From assembly GCF_000403845.2 (NCBI RefSeq), contig NZ_KE159567.1, positions 498,670 to 562,669 on the forward strand: a stretch of DNA of 64,000 nt, given 5' to 3'. Positions 18,433 to 26,939 of the stretch are shown one piece after another. A program made the translations under genes and the position numbers. The notes below the pieces were generated by a model. It made no database searches. It saw nothing but the letters and a program-made list of their open reading frames with translations, and had not been told where the DNA came from. Position 1 is the first letter of the stretch. Each line of letters begins with the position of its first letter. Source of the DNA: Eubacterium sp. 14-2. GTDB taxonomy: Bacteria; Bacillota; Clostridia; Lachnospirales; Lachnospiraceae.

Positions 18433-20229
18433 ATGAAAATCACACCCTATAAAATAAAAAAAGGAATCCGGTATTTCAGACATTATGGACCAAAGGCTTT
18501 CTGGAACCGGCTGCGTGACAAAATGGAGCCGGAGGAAGTGGCGTATCAGCCATGGTTCGAGAAATACAGGGCCAGTCAGGAAGAACTGGAAAGCCAGAGG
18601 CGGCAGGGCAGAAAATTTACCTGCCGCCCTTTGCTCAGCGTGGTGGTTCCCTGTTATCAGACGCCGGAAAAATATCTGCTGGAAATGCTGGATTCTGTCC
18701 GGGAGCAATCTTATGAAAACTGGGAACTCTGTCTGATGGACGCCACGCCTTCCGAAACAGTGGCAGAGGCAGTGCGCCGATACTGCAGTGAACACCGGGA
18801 AACACGGATTCACTGTCATCGTCTGGAGAAAAATCTTGGAATTGCAGGAAACACCAACCAGGGGCTGGCGGTGGCCGCAGGTTCCTGGATTGGATTTCTG
18901 GATCATGATGACCTGCTGGCTCCGGAAGCATTTTATGAGGTTGTCGCACTGATCAATCAGGATTCGGAAGTGGAGGTTATTTACTCGGATGAAGATCAGG
19001 TGGAAGAAACAAGACAGGGGCTGAAACATCAAAATCCCCATTTCAAACCGGAATTCAGTCCGGATCTGCTGTGTTCTAACAATTATATCACTCATTTTCT
19101 GTGTGTAAAGGATTCTGTGGTAAAGCAGGCAGGAGGATTCCGGGAAGATTTTGACGGAGCCCAGGATTATGACTTTATTCTGCGCTGTACGGAACTTGCC
19201 AGGAAAACAGGACATGTGGCAAAGGTGCTGTATCACTGGAGGGTCCACAGTAATTCCACAGCAGACAACCCTCTGAGTAAAACCTATGCCTATGAGGCCG
19301 GGAGAAGAGCGGTGCAGGAACATCTGGAACGGACAGGAAAAAAAGGGAGGGTATCCCAGCTTCCCCATTTTGGCTTTTATCGGGTGAAGTATGAAGTGGA
19401 AGGGGAACCTCTGGTTTCCATTTTAATTCCCAGTAAAGATCAGTCCGGAATGCTTCGCCGCTGTGTGGAGTCCATCCGGAAATCCACATACCGGAACTAT
19501 GAAATTATTGTTGTTGAAAATAACAGTACGGAGCCGGAAACATTCGCTTATTATCAGGAGCTACAGGACAGACAGCATGCCCGTGTGGTGGTCTGGGAAA
19601 AAGGATTTAATTACTCTTCCATCAACAATTTCGGTGCCTCTCATGCTCAGGGCAGTTACTTTATTCTGCTGAACAATGATGTGGAAATCCTCACCCAGGA
19701 CTGGATTGAGGAACTCCTTGGAAACTGTCAGCGGCCGGAAGTGGGGATTGTGGGCGCCCGCCTGTATTATCCGGATAATACGGTTCAGCATGCTGGTATC
19801 GTTGTGGGTATCGACGGAATTGCCGCAAATATGTTTCCGGGGCTCAGAAGGGGACAGGAGGGGTATTACCACAAAGCAGCCCTGCAGCTTAATTACAGCG
19901 CCGTGACAGCGGCCTGTATGATGGTGTCCAGGGAGGCGTTTGAAAAAGTACGCGGACTGGAGGAAAAGCTGGCAGTGGCTTTTAATGATGTGGATTTCTG
20001 TCTGCGGGTGAGAAAGGCCGGATATCTTGTGGTATATGACCCTTTTGTGGAAGCATACCACTATGAATCCAAAACCCGCGGGGCCGAAGATACCCAGGAA
20101 AAGGTGCGGCGGTTCGGGGAAGAAATAGAATTTTTCCGTACACGCTGGATAGAACTGCTGAAAGAGGGTGACCCCTGTTATAATCCCAATTTTTCACTGA
20201 AAAAATGTAACTATGCATTGAAACCATAA
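18433..20229 (+). CDS. Glycosyltransferase with two tandem GT2 domains
   Basis: A 598-aa cytoplasmic or membrane-associated enzyme. After about 70 residues typical of O-antigen rhamnosyltransferase N-termini, the first GT-A domain starts at LLSVVVPCYQTPEKYL and has the DxD-like GFLDHDDLLAP. The second starts near residue 325 (PLVSILIPSKDQSG), with the acidic motif ILLNNDVEILT and a late GLEEKLAVAFNDVDFCLR. Two active sites in one chain suggest a transferase that adds alternating sugars to a wall polysaccharide. The substrate cannot be read from sequence. The start follows ATGTCGGAGGATTACT, with good spacing from GGAGG. A terminator follows. Confidence 0.88.
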   Translation: MKITPYKIKKGIRYFRHYGPKAFWNRLRDKMEPEEVAYQPWFEKYRASQEELESQRRQGRKFTCRPLLSVVVPCYQTPEKYLLEMLDSVREQSYENWELCLMDATPSETVAEAVRRYCSEHRETRIHCHRLEKNLGIAGNTNQGLAVAAGSWIGFLDHDDLLAPEAFYEVVALINQDSEVEVIYSDEDQVEETRQGLKHQNPHFKPEFSPDLLCSNNYITHFLCVKDSVVKQAGGFREDFDGAQDYDFILRCTELARKTGHVAKVLYHWRVHSNSTADNPLSKTYAYEAGRRAVQEHLERTGKKGRVSQLPHFGFYRVKYEVEGEPLVSILIPSKDQSGMLRRCVESIRKSTYRNYEIIVVENNSTEPETFAYYQELQDRQHARVVVWEKGFNYSSINNFGASHAQGSYFILLNNDVEILTQDWIEELLGNCQRPEVGIVGARLYYPDNTVQHAGIVVGIDGIAANMFPGLRRGQEGYYHKAALQLNYSAVTAACMMVSREAFEKVRGLEEKLAVAFNDVDFCLRVRKAGYLVVYDPFVEAYHYESKTRGAEDTQEKVRRFGEEIEFFRTRWIELLKEGDPCYNPNFSLKKCNYALKP

Positions 20230-20254
20230 AACTGAACAGCAGGAATAATTCTGT

Positions 20255-20283
20255 GGGCAGGTTCCTTTGAACTTGCCCTTTTT
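20255..20283 (+). terminator. Rho-independent terminator after the double GT2 gene
   Basis: GGGCAGGTTC (20255-20264) pairs with GAACTTGCCC (20269-20278), one G-U pair, followed by TTTTT. The next promoter's -35 overlaps its right arm. Confidence 0.85.
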
Positions 20284-20301
20284 CCAATTCAATGCTACAA
20301 T
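20273..20301 (+). promoter_or_regulatory. Promoter for the small zinc-ribbon gene
   Basis: TTGCCC (20273-20278), 17-base spacer, extended TGc-TACAAT (-10 at 20296-20301). The -35 sits inside the terminator stem. Confidence 0.6.
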
Positions 20302-20349
20302 AGAGTGAAAGCAAAGATAAAATACAGAGTTGAATGTGAGAAGTGACAT

Positions 20350-20550
20350 ATGATGAAAGTGTTTATCTGCCCGGAATGCGGAAGCATTACAACAGTATCC
20401 AGGAGGAAAGAAATTTACTGCCACAAATGCGGGGGAACCAGAATGATTCCCTCCAGACTGACGTTTTCACAATACAGTGAGATGGATGAGCAGCAGAGAA
20501 AAGATTATTCGGAAAGCTGGCTCTACATACGGAATAAAACCCGGAACTAG
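20350..20550 (+). CDS. Small zinc-ribbon protein
   Basis: A 66-aa protein with two CxxC knuckles (CPECGS near residue 8 and CHKCGG near residue 27), a typical rubredoxin-like zinc ribbon, then a charged tail. ATG at 20350 and 20353 are both possible, behind GTGAGAAGTGA. It has its own promoter and stands alone between glycosyltransferase genes. Function unknown; small ribbons of this type often bind nucleic acid or act as accessory subunits. The cysteine pattern and promoter support a real gene. Confidence 0.7.
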   Translation: MMKVFICPECGSITTVSRRKEIYCHKCGGTRMIPSRLTFSQYSEMDEQQRKDYSESWLYIRNKTRN

Positions 20551-20625
20551 GGAATCACCCTCCGGGTATCCCTGTATGTACAGAAAAAACTGCACAGAAT
20601 TAAGGAAAATTTAAGAGAAATTTTG

Positions 20626-20655
20626 TTGCTTATTTATAGGAAAATCGTGTATGAT
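20626..20655 (+). promoter_or_regulatory. Candidate promoter for the exopolysaccharide transferase operon
   Basis: TTGCTT (20626-20631), 18-base spacer, TATGAT (20650-20655). TTAAGGAAAA at 20600-20609 repeats the motif found in the spacer of the promoter at 15582. Confidence 0.5.
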
Positions 20656-20725
20656 AATTCACAACAGGGACAGTAAAAAGGCTGTTTGATAAGGGAACGA
20701 AAATTACGTTAAGGATGAAAGGACT

Positions 20726-22141
20726 ATGTATAAAAGACAGAAAAAAAGCTGGGTAAAACATCTGGATTTCCTGATACTTGACTTATTGTGTCTGGAAACA
20801 GCTCTTTATACTTCCTGTCTGATCAGGCTGGGAAATATAAGAAGGCTTCCTTTACTGATGGATTACTATAACCGTCTGGCGGTGGTTTTGCTTCTTGTGG
20901 ATATCTGTGTTGTATTTTTCTTTGAAGCATATACCGGGATCCTGAGGCGTAATAAAATTCAGGAACTGAAGGCAGTGATTGTTCACTGCAGCATAATATT
21001 TGCAACGGTTACTGTATATGTATGGGCGACCAAACAGTCGGAAATTTATTCCCGGCAGGTTATTTTTGTGTTTTGGGGATTTGCCATAGTAATAGAGTAT
21101 TTCTCCAGATGTCTGTGGAAAATATATATCCGTCAGCGCATGATACGGGGAAAGAAGTTTTCCCAGCTGATTGTGGTTACGGAAGAACGCTATGCAGAAG
21201 AATGTGTAAGTGATTTTCAGCATGACCGGTATAAGGAATTCGAAGTGACCGGCGTGGTGATTGTGGATAAAAACAGAATTGGAGATACTATCTGCGGAGT
21301 TCCGGTGGTGGCCTGCGCGGACAGTTTTCTGGAATATGTGCGTATTAACGTGGTAGATGAAATATTCATCAACGGAAATACCAGAGAAAGCAGTGAAGCA
21401 CTGGCCAATGAACTGCTGGAGCTGGGACTGACGGTACATTTTAATCTGGTACGGGAATCCCGGCTTATGCCCAATAAAATGGTGGAAAAATGCGGAAAAT
21501 ATATGGTATTGACTACCAGTATGAAAATTGCTACCACAAGACAGGTGTTTATCAAACGGTGCATGGATATTACGGGAAGTCTGGCAGGACTGCTGCTGAC
21601 GGGGATAGCATTTCTGATTTTTGCGCCGATTATTAAAGTACAGTCTCCGGGGCCCATTTTTTATGCTCAGACCAGGATTGGAAGAAACGGCAGACGATTC
21701 AAATTTTACAAATTCCGTACCATGGTGGTGGGAGCAGATAAAATGAAACAGGACCTGATGGCTCAGAATGAGATGGAGGGGCTGATGTTCAAAATGGAGC
21801 ATGACCCCAGAATTTTTGGTGTGGGCAGGTTCATGCGCAAGTTTTCTGTTGACGAGCTACCTCAGTTCTGGAATGTACTGAAAGGGGATATGAGCCTTGT
21901 GGGGACAAGGCCTCCTACCGAAGAAGAATTTGAACAGTATGAGCTTCATCACAAGGCAAGGCTGGGCATCCGGCCGGGGCTTACCGGTATGTGGCAGGTC
22001 AGCGGAAGAAGTGATATTAAGAATTTTGAGGAGATTGTGGCACTGGATACCCAGTATATTTCCAACTGGTCTCTGGGAATGGATGTGCGGATTCTGTTTC
22101 GGACTATCGGGGTGGTGCTCACAGGCAAAGGATCGTCATGA
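20726..22141 (+). CDS. Polyprenyl glycosylphosphotransferase (WcaJ/CpsE type)
   Basis: A 471-aa initiating sugar-phosphate transferase. Four N-terminal spans (residues 15-120) and a Rossmann-like middle domain (QLIVVTEERYAEECVSDF) precede the bacterial sugar transferase domain. That domain begins with a membrane helix (RCMDITGSLAGLLLTGIAF) and has SPGPIFYAQTRIGRNG, FKFYKFRTM, RFMRKFSVDELPQFWNV and SLVGTRPP, the catalytic signature. It moves a hexose-1-phosphate from UDP-sugar to undecaprenyl phosphate and so starts a repeat unit. Its stop overlaps the next gene's start (ATGA). With the two following GT2 genes it forms a small polysaccharide operon, separate from the capsule locus at the window start. 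Confidence 0.92.
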   Translation: MYKRQKKSWVKHLDFLILDLLCLETALYTSCLIRLGNIRRLPLLMDYYNRLAVVLLLVDICVVFFFEAYTGILRRNKIQELKAVIVHCSIIFATVTVYVWATKQSEIYSRQVIFVFWGFAIVIEYFSRCLWKIYIRQRMIRGKKFSQLIVVTEERYAEECVSDFQHDRYKEFEVTGVVIVDKNRIGDTICGVPVVACADSFLEYVRINVVDEIFINGNTRESSEALANELLELGLTVHFNLVRESRLMPNKMVEKCGKYMVLTTSMKIATTRQVFIKRCMDITGSLAGLLLTGIAFLIFAPIIKVQSPGPIFYAQTRIGRNGRRFKFYKFRTMVVGADKMKQDLMAQNEMEGLMFKMEHDPRIFGVGRFMRKFSVDELPQFWNVLKGDMSLVGTRPPTEEEFEQYELHHKARLGIRPGLTGMWQVSGRSDIKNFEEIVALDTQYISNWSLGMDVRILFRTIGVVLTGKGSS

Positions 22142-22905
22142 AAGATATATCAATAACCATTGTAGCATATAATGATGAAGAAGATGTAAAGAATGCGGTA
22201 CGTTCTATTATGGAATGTACCGCTCTCGCTGTTTCAAAAGAACTGTTTCTGGTGGATAACAGCAGTAAAAAAAATGGACTTTTCAGACTGGAACAGAAGT
22301 ACCCGGAGGTCACATATCTGCGTCCCGGAAAAAATCTGGGATTTGGAGGCGGACACAATTATGTGCTTTCCAGACTGGATTCCAGATTTCATGCCATAGT
22401 GAATCCTGATATCATTCTGACAGAAGACAGTTTTACCGCTTTACTGAAATTTATGGAAGAACAGGAATCTGTGGGGATGGCTGTGCCCCGTATGACAGAT
22501 GCAGAGGGGAATCTGCAGCCTGTTTACCGTCGGGAACTGACAGTTGCGGATATGGGGATCCGTATGTTTCTGTCTTCCCATTTCAAAAAACGCCAGTCAT
22601 ATCATACCATGCAGGATATGGATTATGAAAAACCATTTCCAGTGCCCTTTGCACAGGGCAGTTTTCTGTTCCTGCGCACGGAGCTGTTCCGACAGCTTGG
22701 AGGATTTGACCGGCGTTATTTTATGTATATGGAAGATGCGGATCTGTGCCGGCAGGTCAGTCAGTGCAGCAGTGTCTGGTACTGTCCCCATACCACAGTC
22801 ATTCACAAATGGGAGAAGGGTTCCCATAAAGACCTGTCTTTACTGAAAATACATGTTACTTCCATGGTCCGGTATTTTCGAAAATGGGGGTGGAAATTAT
22901 GCTGA
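22138..22905 (+). CDS. GT2 glycosyltransferase (rhamnosyltransferase-like)
   Basis: A 255-aa GT-A enzyme. ISITIVAYNDEEDVKNAV at the N-terminus, LVDNSSKKNG, LRPGKNLGFGGGHNYVL and IVNPDIILTEDS (metal and nucleotide site) are present. GQGSF-like AQGSFLFLRTELF and FMYMEDADLCRQ follow. This pattern is shared with dTDP-rhamnosyl transferases of the WbbL group. It acts on the lipid-linked sugar made by the upstream transferase. The start overlaps the upstream stop by 4 bases, so translation is probably coupled. Confidence 0.85.
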   Translation: MKDISITIVAYNDEEDVKNAVRSIMECTALAVSKELFLVDNSSKKNGLFRLEQKYPEVTYLRPGKNLGFGGGHNYVLSRLDSRFHAIVNPDIILTEDSFTALLKFMEEQESVGMAVPRMTDAEGNLQPVYRRELTVADMGIRMFLSSHFKKRQSYHTMQDMDYEKPFPVPFAQGSFLFLRTELFRQLGGFDRRYFMYMEDADLCRQVSQCSSVWYCPHTTVIHKWEKGSHKDLSLLKIHVTSMVRYFRKWGWKLC

Positions 22906-23678
22906 CACAGGAAATCCGCGTATCCGTGGCCATGGTGACTTTTAACGGAGAACGTTATATCCGGGAACAGATCACTTCTGTCATACGTCAGCTTCAGGCG
23001 CAGGATGAGCTGGTAATTTCAGATGACGGTTCTGCGGATCATACAGTTGATATTATAAAAGAATATCAGAAGAAAGATGCCAGAATCCGGCTTTTCAGGG
23101 GACCTGGACAGGGAATTAAAAAAAATGTGGAACATGCCCTCCGCTGTACCAGAGGCAGGTATATTTTTCTGGCGGACCAGGATGATATCTGGGTGGAGCA
23201 TAAGGTGGAGAGGGTACTGGAGGCATTTGAACGGAAGAAGGCCATGGTGGTGATTCATGACGCAGCAGTATTTGAGGGAGATAATCCGCAACAGATTGAG
23301 ATAGAATCTTTTTTCCGATTTCGAGGTTCCAGGGCCGGCGTCTGGAAAAACATGCTGAAAAACAGTTACATTGGCTGCTGTATGGCATTTCGGCAGGAAC
23401 TGAAAGAAATCATTCTGCCCATTCCGAATCAGATTGAAATGCATGACCAGTGGATTGGGATTCTGGGAGATTATGCCGCTGGAAAATCCTGTTTTCTGCC
23501 GGATACACTGTTGTTATACCGCAGACATGGAGATAATAATTCCAGTATGAAACATTATGGATTTGGTAAAATGTTACGAAACCGTCTCTGGTTTTTCGGT
23601 TATTTTTTTGTAAGAATTATACAAAGTTACCATAAAATACATGTCATTTCTGGAAAATTCAAGAAAAATGACGGTTGA
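22899..23678 (+). CDS. GT2 glycosyltransferase
   Basis: A 259-aa GT-A enzyme when started at ATG 22899 (site GGGGGTGGAAATT, start overlapping the upstream stop region). A start at 22884 is possible but worse placed. VSVAMVTFNGERYIREQI, VISDDGSADHTVDII and FLADQDDIWVEHKV are the nucleotide and DxD motifs. QIEMHDQWIG is the acceptor-site region. It is the last gene of the transferase operon. Donor and acceptor are unknown. Confidence 0.85.
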   Translation: MLTQEIRVSVAMVTFNGERYIREQITSVIRQLQAQDELVISDDGSADHTVDIIKEYQKKDARIRLFRGPGQGIKKNVEHALRCTRGRYIFLADQDDIWVEHKVERVLEAFERKKAMVVIHDAAVFEGDNPQQIEIESFFRFRGSRAGVWKNMLKNSYIGCCMAFRQELKEIILPIPNQIEMHDQWIGILGDYAAGKSCFLPDTLLLYRRHGDNNSSMKHYGFGKMLRNRLWFFGYFFVRIIQSYHKIHVISGKFKKNDG

Positions 23679-23701
23679 TAAATGGTCTGAAATATTATAA
23701 T
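23675..23701 (+). promoter_or_regulatory. Possible promoter with palindromic -10 region for the second LCP operon
   Basis: TTGATA (23675-23680), a short 15-base spacer, TATAAT (23696-23701). The -10 lies within GGTCT...AGACC arms around the self-complementary ATATTATAATAT, which could be an operator. Confidence 0.4.
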
Positions 23702-23860
23702 ATAGACCATATGTATTAATTGTGATAAATGTATGTTCTGTGGGATACACAGTTCAGAAAACACAGGCGTCCGGAAGGAATTAAAGATTGGGAGGGCAGT
23801 ATTCCTGCCTCAGGCGGCGGTAATGCTCCTCATGGGAATCAGAACAGATAGGGTGAAGGT

Positions 23861-24976
23861 ATGGCAAAACAAAGCAAAGTACAGGGGGCGAAACAGCCCA
23901 CGAAGAAAAGTAAAAAGAGAAAGAGACGAAAACTGCTGATTGTGGCAATTGAGCTGCTGATTCTGCTGTCGGCAGTTGGCTGGATCTGGGTAAACAGCAA
24001 AATGGACAAGCTGAATACGGACGTTTCTTTTAAAGGGAAGGATGTAAGAGTGGAACTGCCGGAAGAAACGCAGGATGTACTGGGAGAATTTACCACCATT
24101 GCTCTGTTTGGACTGGATAACCGGGACGAAGGATCTTATGAGCGTGGAAATTCAGACGTCATCATGGTGGCCAGGATAGACAAGGAAACCAAGGAAGTGA
24201 GACTGGTTTCCGTGTATCGCGATACATTTCTGAAAATGGCGGATCTGGATAACACAGGGGCTTACAGCAAGGCGAATGCAGCCTATGCCAAAGGCGGACC
24301 GAAACAGGCGGTGCGAATGCTGAATACCAATCTGGATCTGGATATTCAGGAATATGTTTCTTTTGACTTTTCCGCAGTGGCAGAAGCAGTGGATATTCTG
24401 GGAGGTGTGGAAATGGAGGTGACCAGTGAAGAGGTGGATCATCTTAATAACTACTGCATTGAAACCTCCAAAGTAACCGGAAAAAGCTACAGTCCCCTGT
24501 CAGGAGCCGGCACCTATAATCTGAATGGAGTACAGGCAGTTTCCTACGGAAGAATCCGGTATACGATAGGAGACGATTTTAAAAGAACGGAACGTCAGCG
24601 GGAAGTTCTGGAGAAGATGGTCGAAAAGGCGCTGGCTTCAGATATGGCTACCATCAATGAACTGATTGATACCGTATTTCCTGATGTTAAGACCAGTCTG
24701 TCAAAAACTGAAATTCTGGCCCTTGCAGCAGATGCGTTTCAGTATAAAATGGGAGAAACGGCAGGTTTTCCATTTGACAGAGGAAGTGCAGTGGTAAGTA
24801 TTTCCTACCAGAAAGGCAGTCAGGACTGCGTAATTCCTGCGGATCTGGCTTCTAATGTGAAACAGCTTCATGATTTTCTTTATGGAACAGATGATTATCA
24901 GGTGACGGAAAGCGTGCAGAGCATCAGTGACGAAATTGTGTACCGCACAGGCGTGAGGGCAGACAAGAGTGAATAA
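23861..24976 (+). CDS. LytR-CpsA-Psr (LCP) family wall-polymer ligase, second copy
   Basis: A 371-aa type II membrane protein. A lysine-rich N-terminus (KKSKKRKRRK) precedes one span (LLIVAIELLILLSAVGWIWV). The LCP domain has LFGLDNRDEG, RGNSDVIMVARIDKET, VSVYRDTFLKM, YSKANAAYAKGGP and RIRYTIGDDFKRTERQR. It matches the LCP at 9509 along its whole length, so the two are paralogues with perhaps different polymers. The start follows GGGTGAAGGT. glmS begins 14 bases downstream in the same operon, linking polymer attachment to amino-sugar supply. A 182-base leader separates it from the GT2 gene. Confidence 0.92.
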   Translation: MAKQSKVQGAKQPTKKSKKRKRRKLLIVAIELLILLSAVGWIWVNSKMDKLNTDVSFKGKDVRVELPEETQDVLGEFTTIALFGLDNRDEGSYERGNSDVIMVARIDKETKEVRLVSVYRDTFLKMADLDNTGAYSKANAAYAKGGPKQAVRMLNTNLDLDIQEYVSFDFSAVAEAVDILGGVEMEVTSEEVDHLNNYCIETSKVTGKSYSPLSGAGTYNLNGVQAVSYGRIRYTIGDDFKRTERQREVLEKMVEKALASDMATINELIDTVFPDVKTSLSKTEILALAADAFQYKMGETAGFPFDRGSAVVSISYQKGSQDCVIPADLASNVKQLHDFLYGTDDYQVTESVQSISDEIVYRTGVRADKSE

Positions 24977-24990
24977 CAGGAGGACATCAT

Positions 24991-26817
24991 ATGTGTGGAA
25001 TTGTAGGGTATATCGGTGAATCTCAGGCGGCGCCTGTTTTACTGGAGGGTTTGTCAAAACTGGAATACAGAGGATACGATTCAGCAGGAATTGCAGTGTA
25101 TGACGGAGAGAACATTCAGGTCAGGAAAGCGGTGGGGCGTCTGAAAGTGCTCAGTGAGCTGACCCATGACGGAGCTACCATGCCAGGGTTATCCGGAATC
25201 GGGCATACGCGCTGGGCTACGCATGGAGCTCCGTCCCACGATAATGCACATCCTCATTATAATCAGACAGAAACCATTGCAGTGGTTCATAATGGAATTA
25301 TTGAAAATTATCTGAAACTGCGGAAGCGTCTGGAGCAGAAAGGATATCAGTTTCTGTCGGATACGGACACAGAAGTTGTTGCCCATCTTCTGGACCGTTA
25401 TTATAAAGGGGATCCGGTGGAGGCTATTACCAAGGTAATGCACAGGGTGGAAGGATCCTATGCACTGGGGATTATTTTTAAAGAACATCCGGATAAAATC
25501 TATGCGGTCCGTAAGGACAGCCCATTGATTGTGGGCCATGGAAAGGACGGGAATCTCATTGCGTCCGATGTGCCCGCCGTATTAAAATATACCAGAAATG
25601 TTTATTTTATACAGAATGAAGAAATTGCAGTTTTAACTGGCGAAAGCATTGATTTTTACAATGTGGACGGAGAGGAAATACAGAAGGAATCCACTGCCAT
25701 AGACTGGGATATCAATGCAGCGGAAAAAGGCGGCTATGAACATTTCATGTTAAAGGAAATGTATGAACAGCCTCAGACTGTAAGAGATACCCTGAATCCC
25801 AGGATTAAGGAAGGAGCCATTGTGATTGAGGAACTTGGCATGAGTGATGAGGAGATCCGCTCTGTCCGCAGAATCCATATTGTTGCCTGTGGTTCCGCAT
25901 ACCATACTGGTGTTACCGCAAAATATATTTTTGAGGGAATGGCCAGAATTCCCGTGGAAGTGGATCTGGCTTCTGAGTTCCGCTACCGCAATCCCATTCT
26001 GGAGCCGGAAGACCTTGTGATTATTATCAGTCAGTCCGGAGAAACTGCGGATTCTCTGGCAGCATTGCGGGAAGCAAAAAAGCATGGTGTAAAAACCCTT
26101 GGAATTGTCAATGTGGTGGGAAGTTCCATTGCCAGGGAGGCAGACAGGGTTATGTATACCTGGGCCGGCCCGGAAATTGCAGTGGCAACCACCAAAGCCT
26201 ACAGCGCCCAGTTAATTGCAGAATATCTGCTGGCCATTAAATTTGCACAGGTGCGCGGAGAGATTACAGAAAATGAAGTGGCAGGATTTTTGAGAGATTT
26301 ACAGAAACTGCCGGAACAGATAGAAATGCTTCTGAGCAACAAAGAAAAAATACAGCATTTTGCCAATCGTTATATTGCGGCAAAAGACGTATTTTTTGTG
26401 GGCCGGGGCATTGATTATGCCATTTCTCTGGAAGGTTCCCTGAAATTAAAGGAAATTTCCTATATTCATTCGGAAGCCTATGCGGCAGGAGAGTTAAAAC
26501 ATGGCACCATTTCCCTGATTGAGGAAGGGACGCTGGTGGCCGCTGTGATAACGCAGGAAGATTTATATAAAAAAACCATCAGTAATATTGTGGAGCTGAG
26601 CAGCAGAGGTGCTTTTGTCCTTGCAGTGACCAATGCAGGCAACCGGGACATTGAGAAGGCAGCCGATTATGTCATCTACATTCCTCAAACTAACCGGTAT
26701 TTTACCAATTCTCTGGCAATTATTCCCCTGCAGCTTTTCAGCTATTATGTATCTGTAGGAAAAGGCTGTGACGTGGACAAGCCCAGGAATCTGGCAAAAT
26801 CCGTTACGGTGGAATGA
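24991..26817 (+). CDS. glmS: Glutamine-fructose-6-phosphate aminotransferase (isomerising)
   Basis: A 608-aa enzyme that makes glucosamine-6-phosphate from fructose-6-phosphate and glutamine, the entry to UDP-GlcNAc. The catalytic Cys2 is in MCGIVGYIGE. The glutaminase domain (about 1-225) has GIGHTRWATHG and SDTDTEVVAHL. Two SIS domains follow (ACGSAYHTG, IISQSGETADSL), and the protein ends KPRNLAKSVTVE as in GlmS. The site ACAGGAGGACATCAT is ideal. Only 14 bases separate it from the LCP gene, so the glmS ribozyme that controls many Firmicute glmS genes cannot be here; regulation must come from upstream or be constitutive. Confidence 0.97.
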   Translation: MCGIVGYIGESQAAPVLLEGLSKLEYRGYDSAGIAVYDGENIQVRKAVGRLKVLSELTHDGATMPGLSGIGHTRWATHGAPSHDNAHPHYNQTETIAVVHNGIIENYLKLRKRLEQKGYQFLSDTDTEVVAHLLDRYYKGDPVEAITKVMHRVEGSYALGIIFKEHPDKIYAVRKDSPLIVGHGKDGNLIASDVPAVLKYTRNVYFIQNEEIAVLTGESIDFYNVDGEEIQKESTAIDWDINAAEKGGYEHFMLKEMYEQPQTVRDTLNPRIKEGAIVIEELGMSDEEIRSVRRIHIVACGSAYHTGVTAKYIFEGMARIPVEVDLASEFRYRNPILEPEDLVIIISQSGETADSLAALREAKKHGVKTLGIVNVVGSSIAREADRVMYTWAGPEIAVATTKAYSAQLIAEYLLAIKFAQVRGEITENEVAGFLRDLQKLPEQIEMLLSNKEKIQHFANRYIAAKDVFFVGRGIDYAISLEGSLKLKEISYIHSEAYAAGELKHGTISLIEEGTLVAAVITQEDLYKKTISNIVELSSRGAFVLAVTNAGNRDIEKAADYVIYIPQTNRYFTNSLAIIPLQLFSYYVSVGKGCDVDKPRNLAKSVTVE

Positions 26818-26910
26818 GTTTGTTATCTGTCATGAGGAAAAGCCCTGATGGAAGGCAGATACTGGTATGATTTACCCTTGCAAAATAATTGAAAATAAGA
26901 TACAATGAGA

Positions 26911-26939
26911 AACCGGCGGCAGAATTGCTGCCGGTTTTT
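26911..26939 (+). terminator. Terminator after glmS
   Basis: AACCGG-CGGCAG pairs with CTGCCGGTT (26928-26936) with a 3-base bulge and short loop, then TTTTT. A promoter-like TTGCAA (26878) - 17 - TACAAT (26901-26906) lies just before the stem. The T-run is also the start of the first inverted repeat of the downstream element. Confidence 0.75.

Noticed and set aside
18388..19368. Minus-strand 326-residue frame opposite the double GT2
   Set aside because: Antisense shadow; the plus strand has two GT2 domains.
20852..21802. Minus-strand 316-residue frame opposite the WcaJ-type gene
   Set aside because: Antisense to a clear sugar transferase; the composition (His, Phe, Gln rich) is typical of a shadow.
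24850..24990. glmS ribozyme
   Set aside because: The sequence upstream of glmS codes for the LCP C-terminus and only 14 bases are intergenic.
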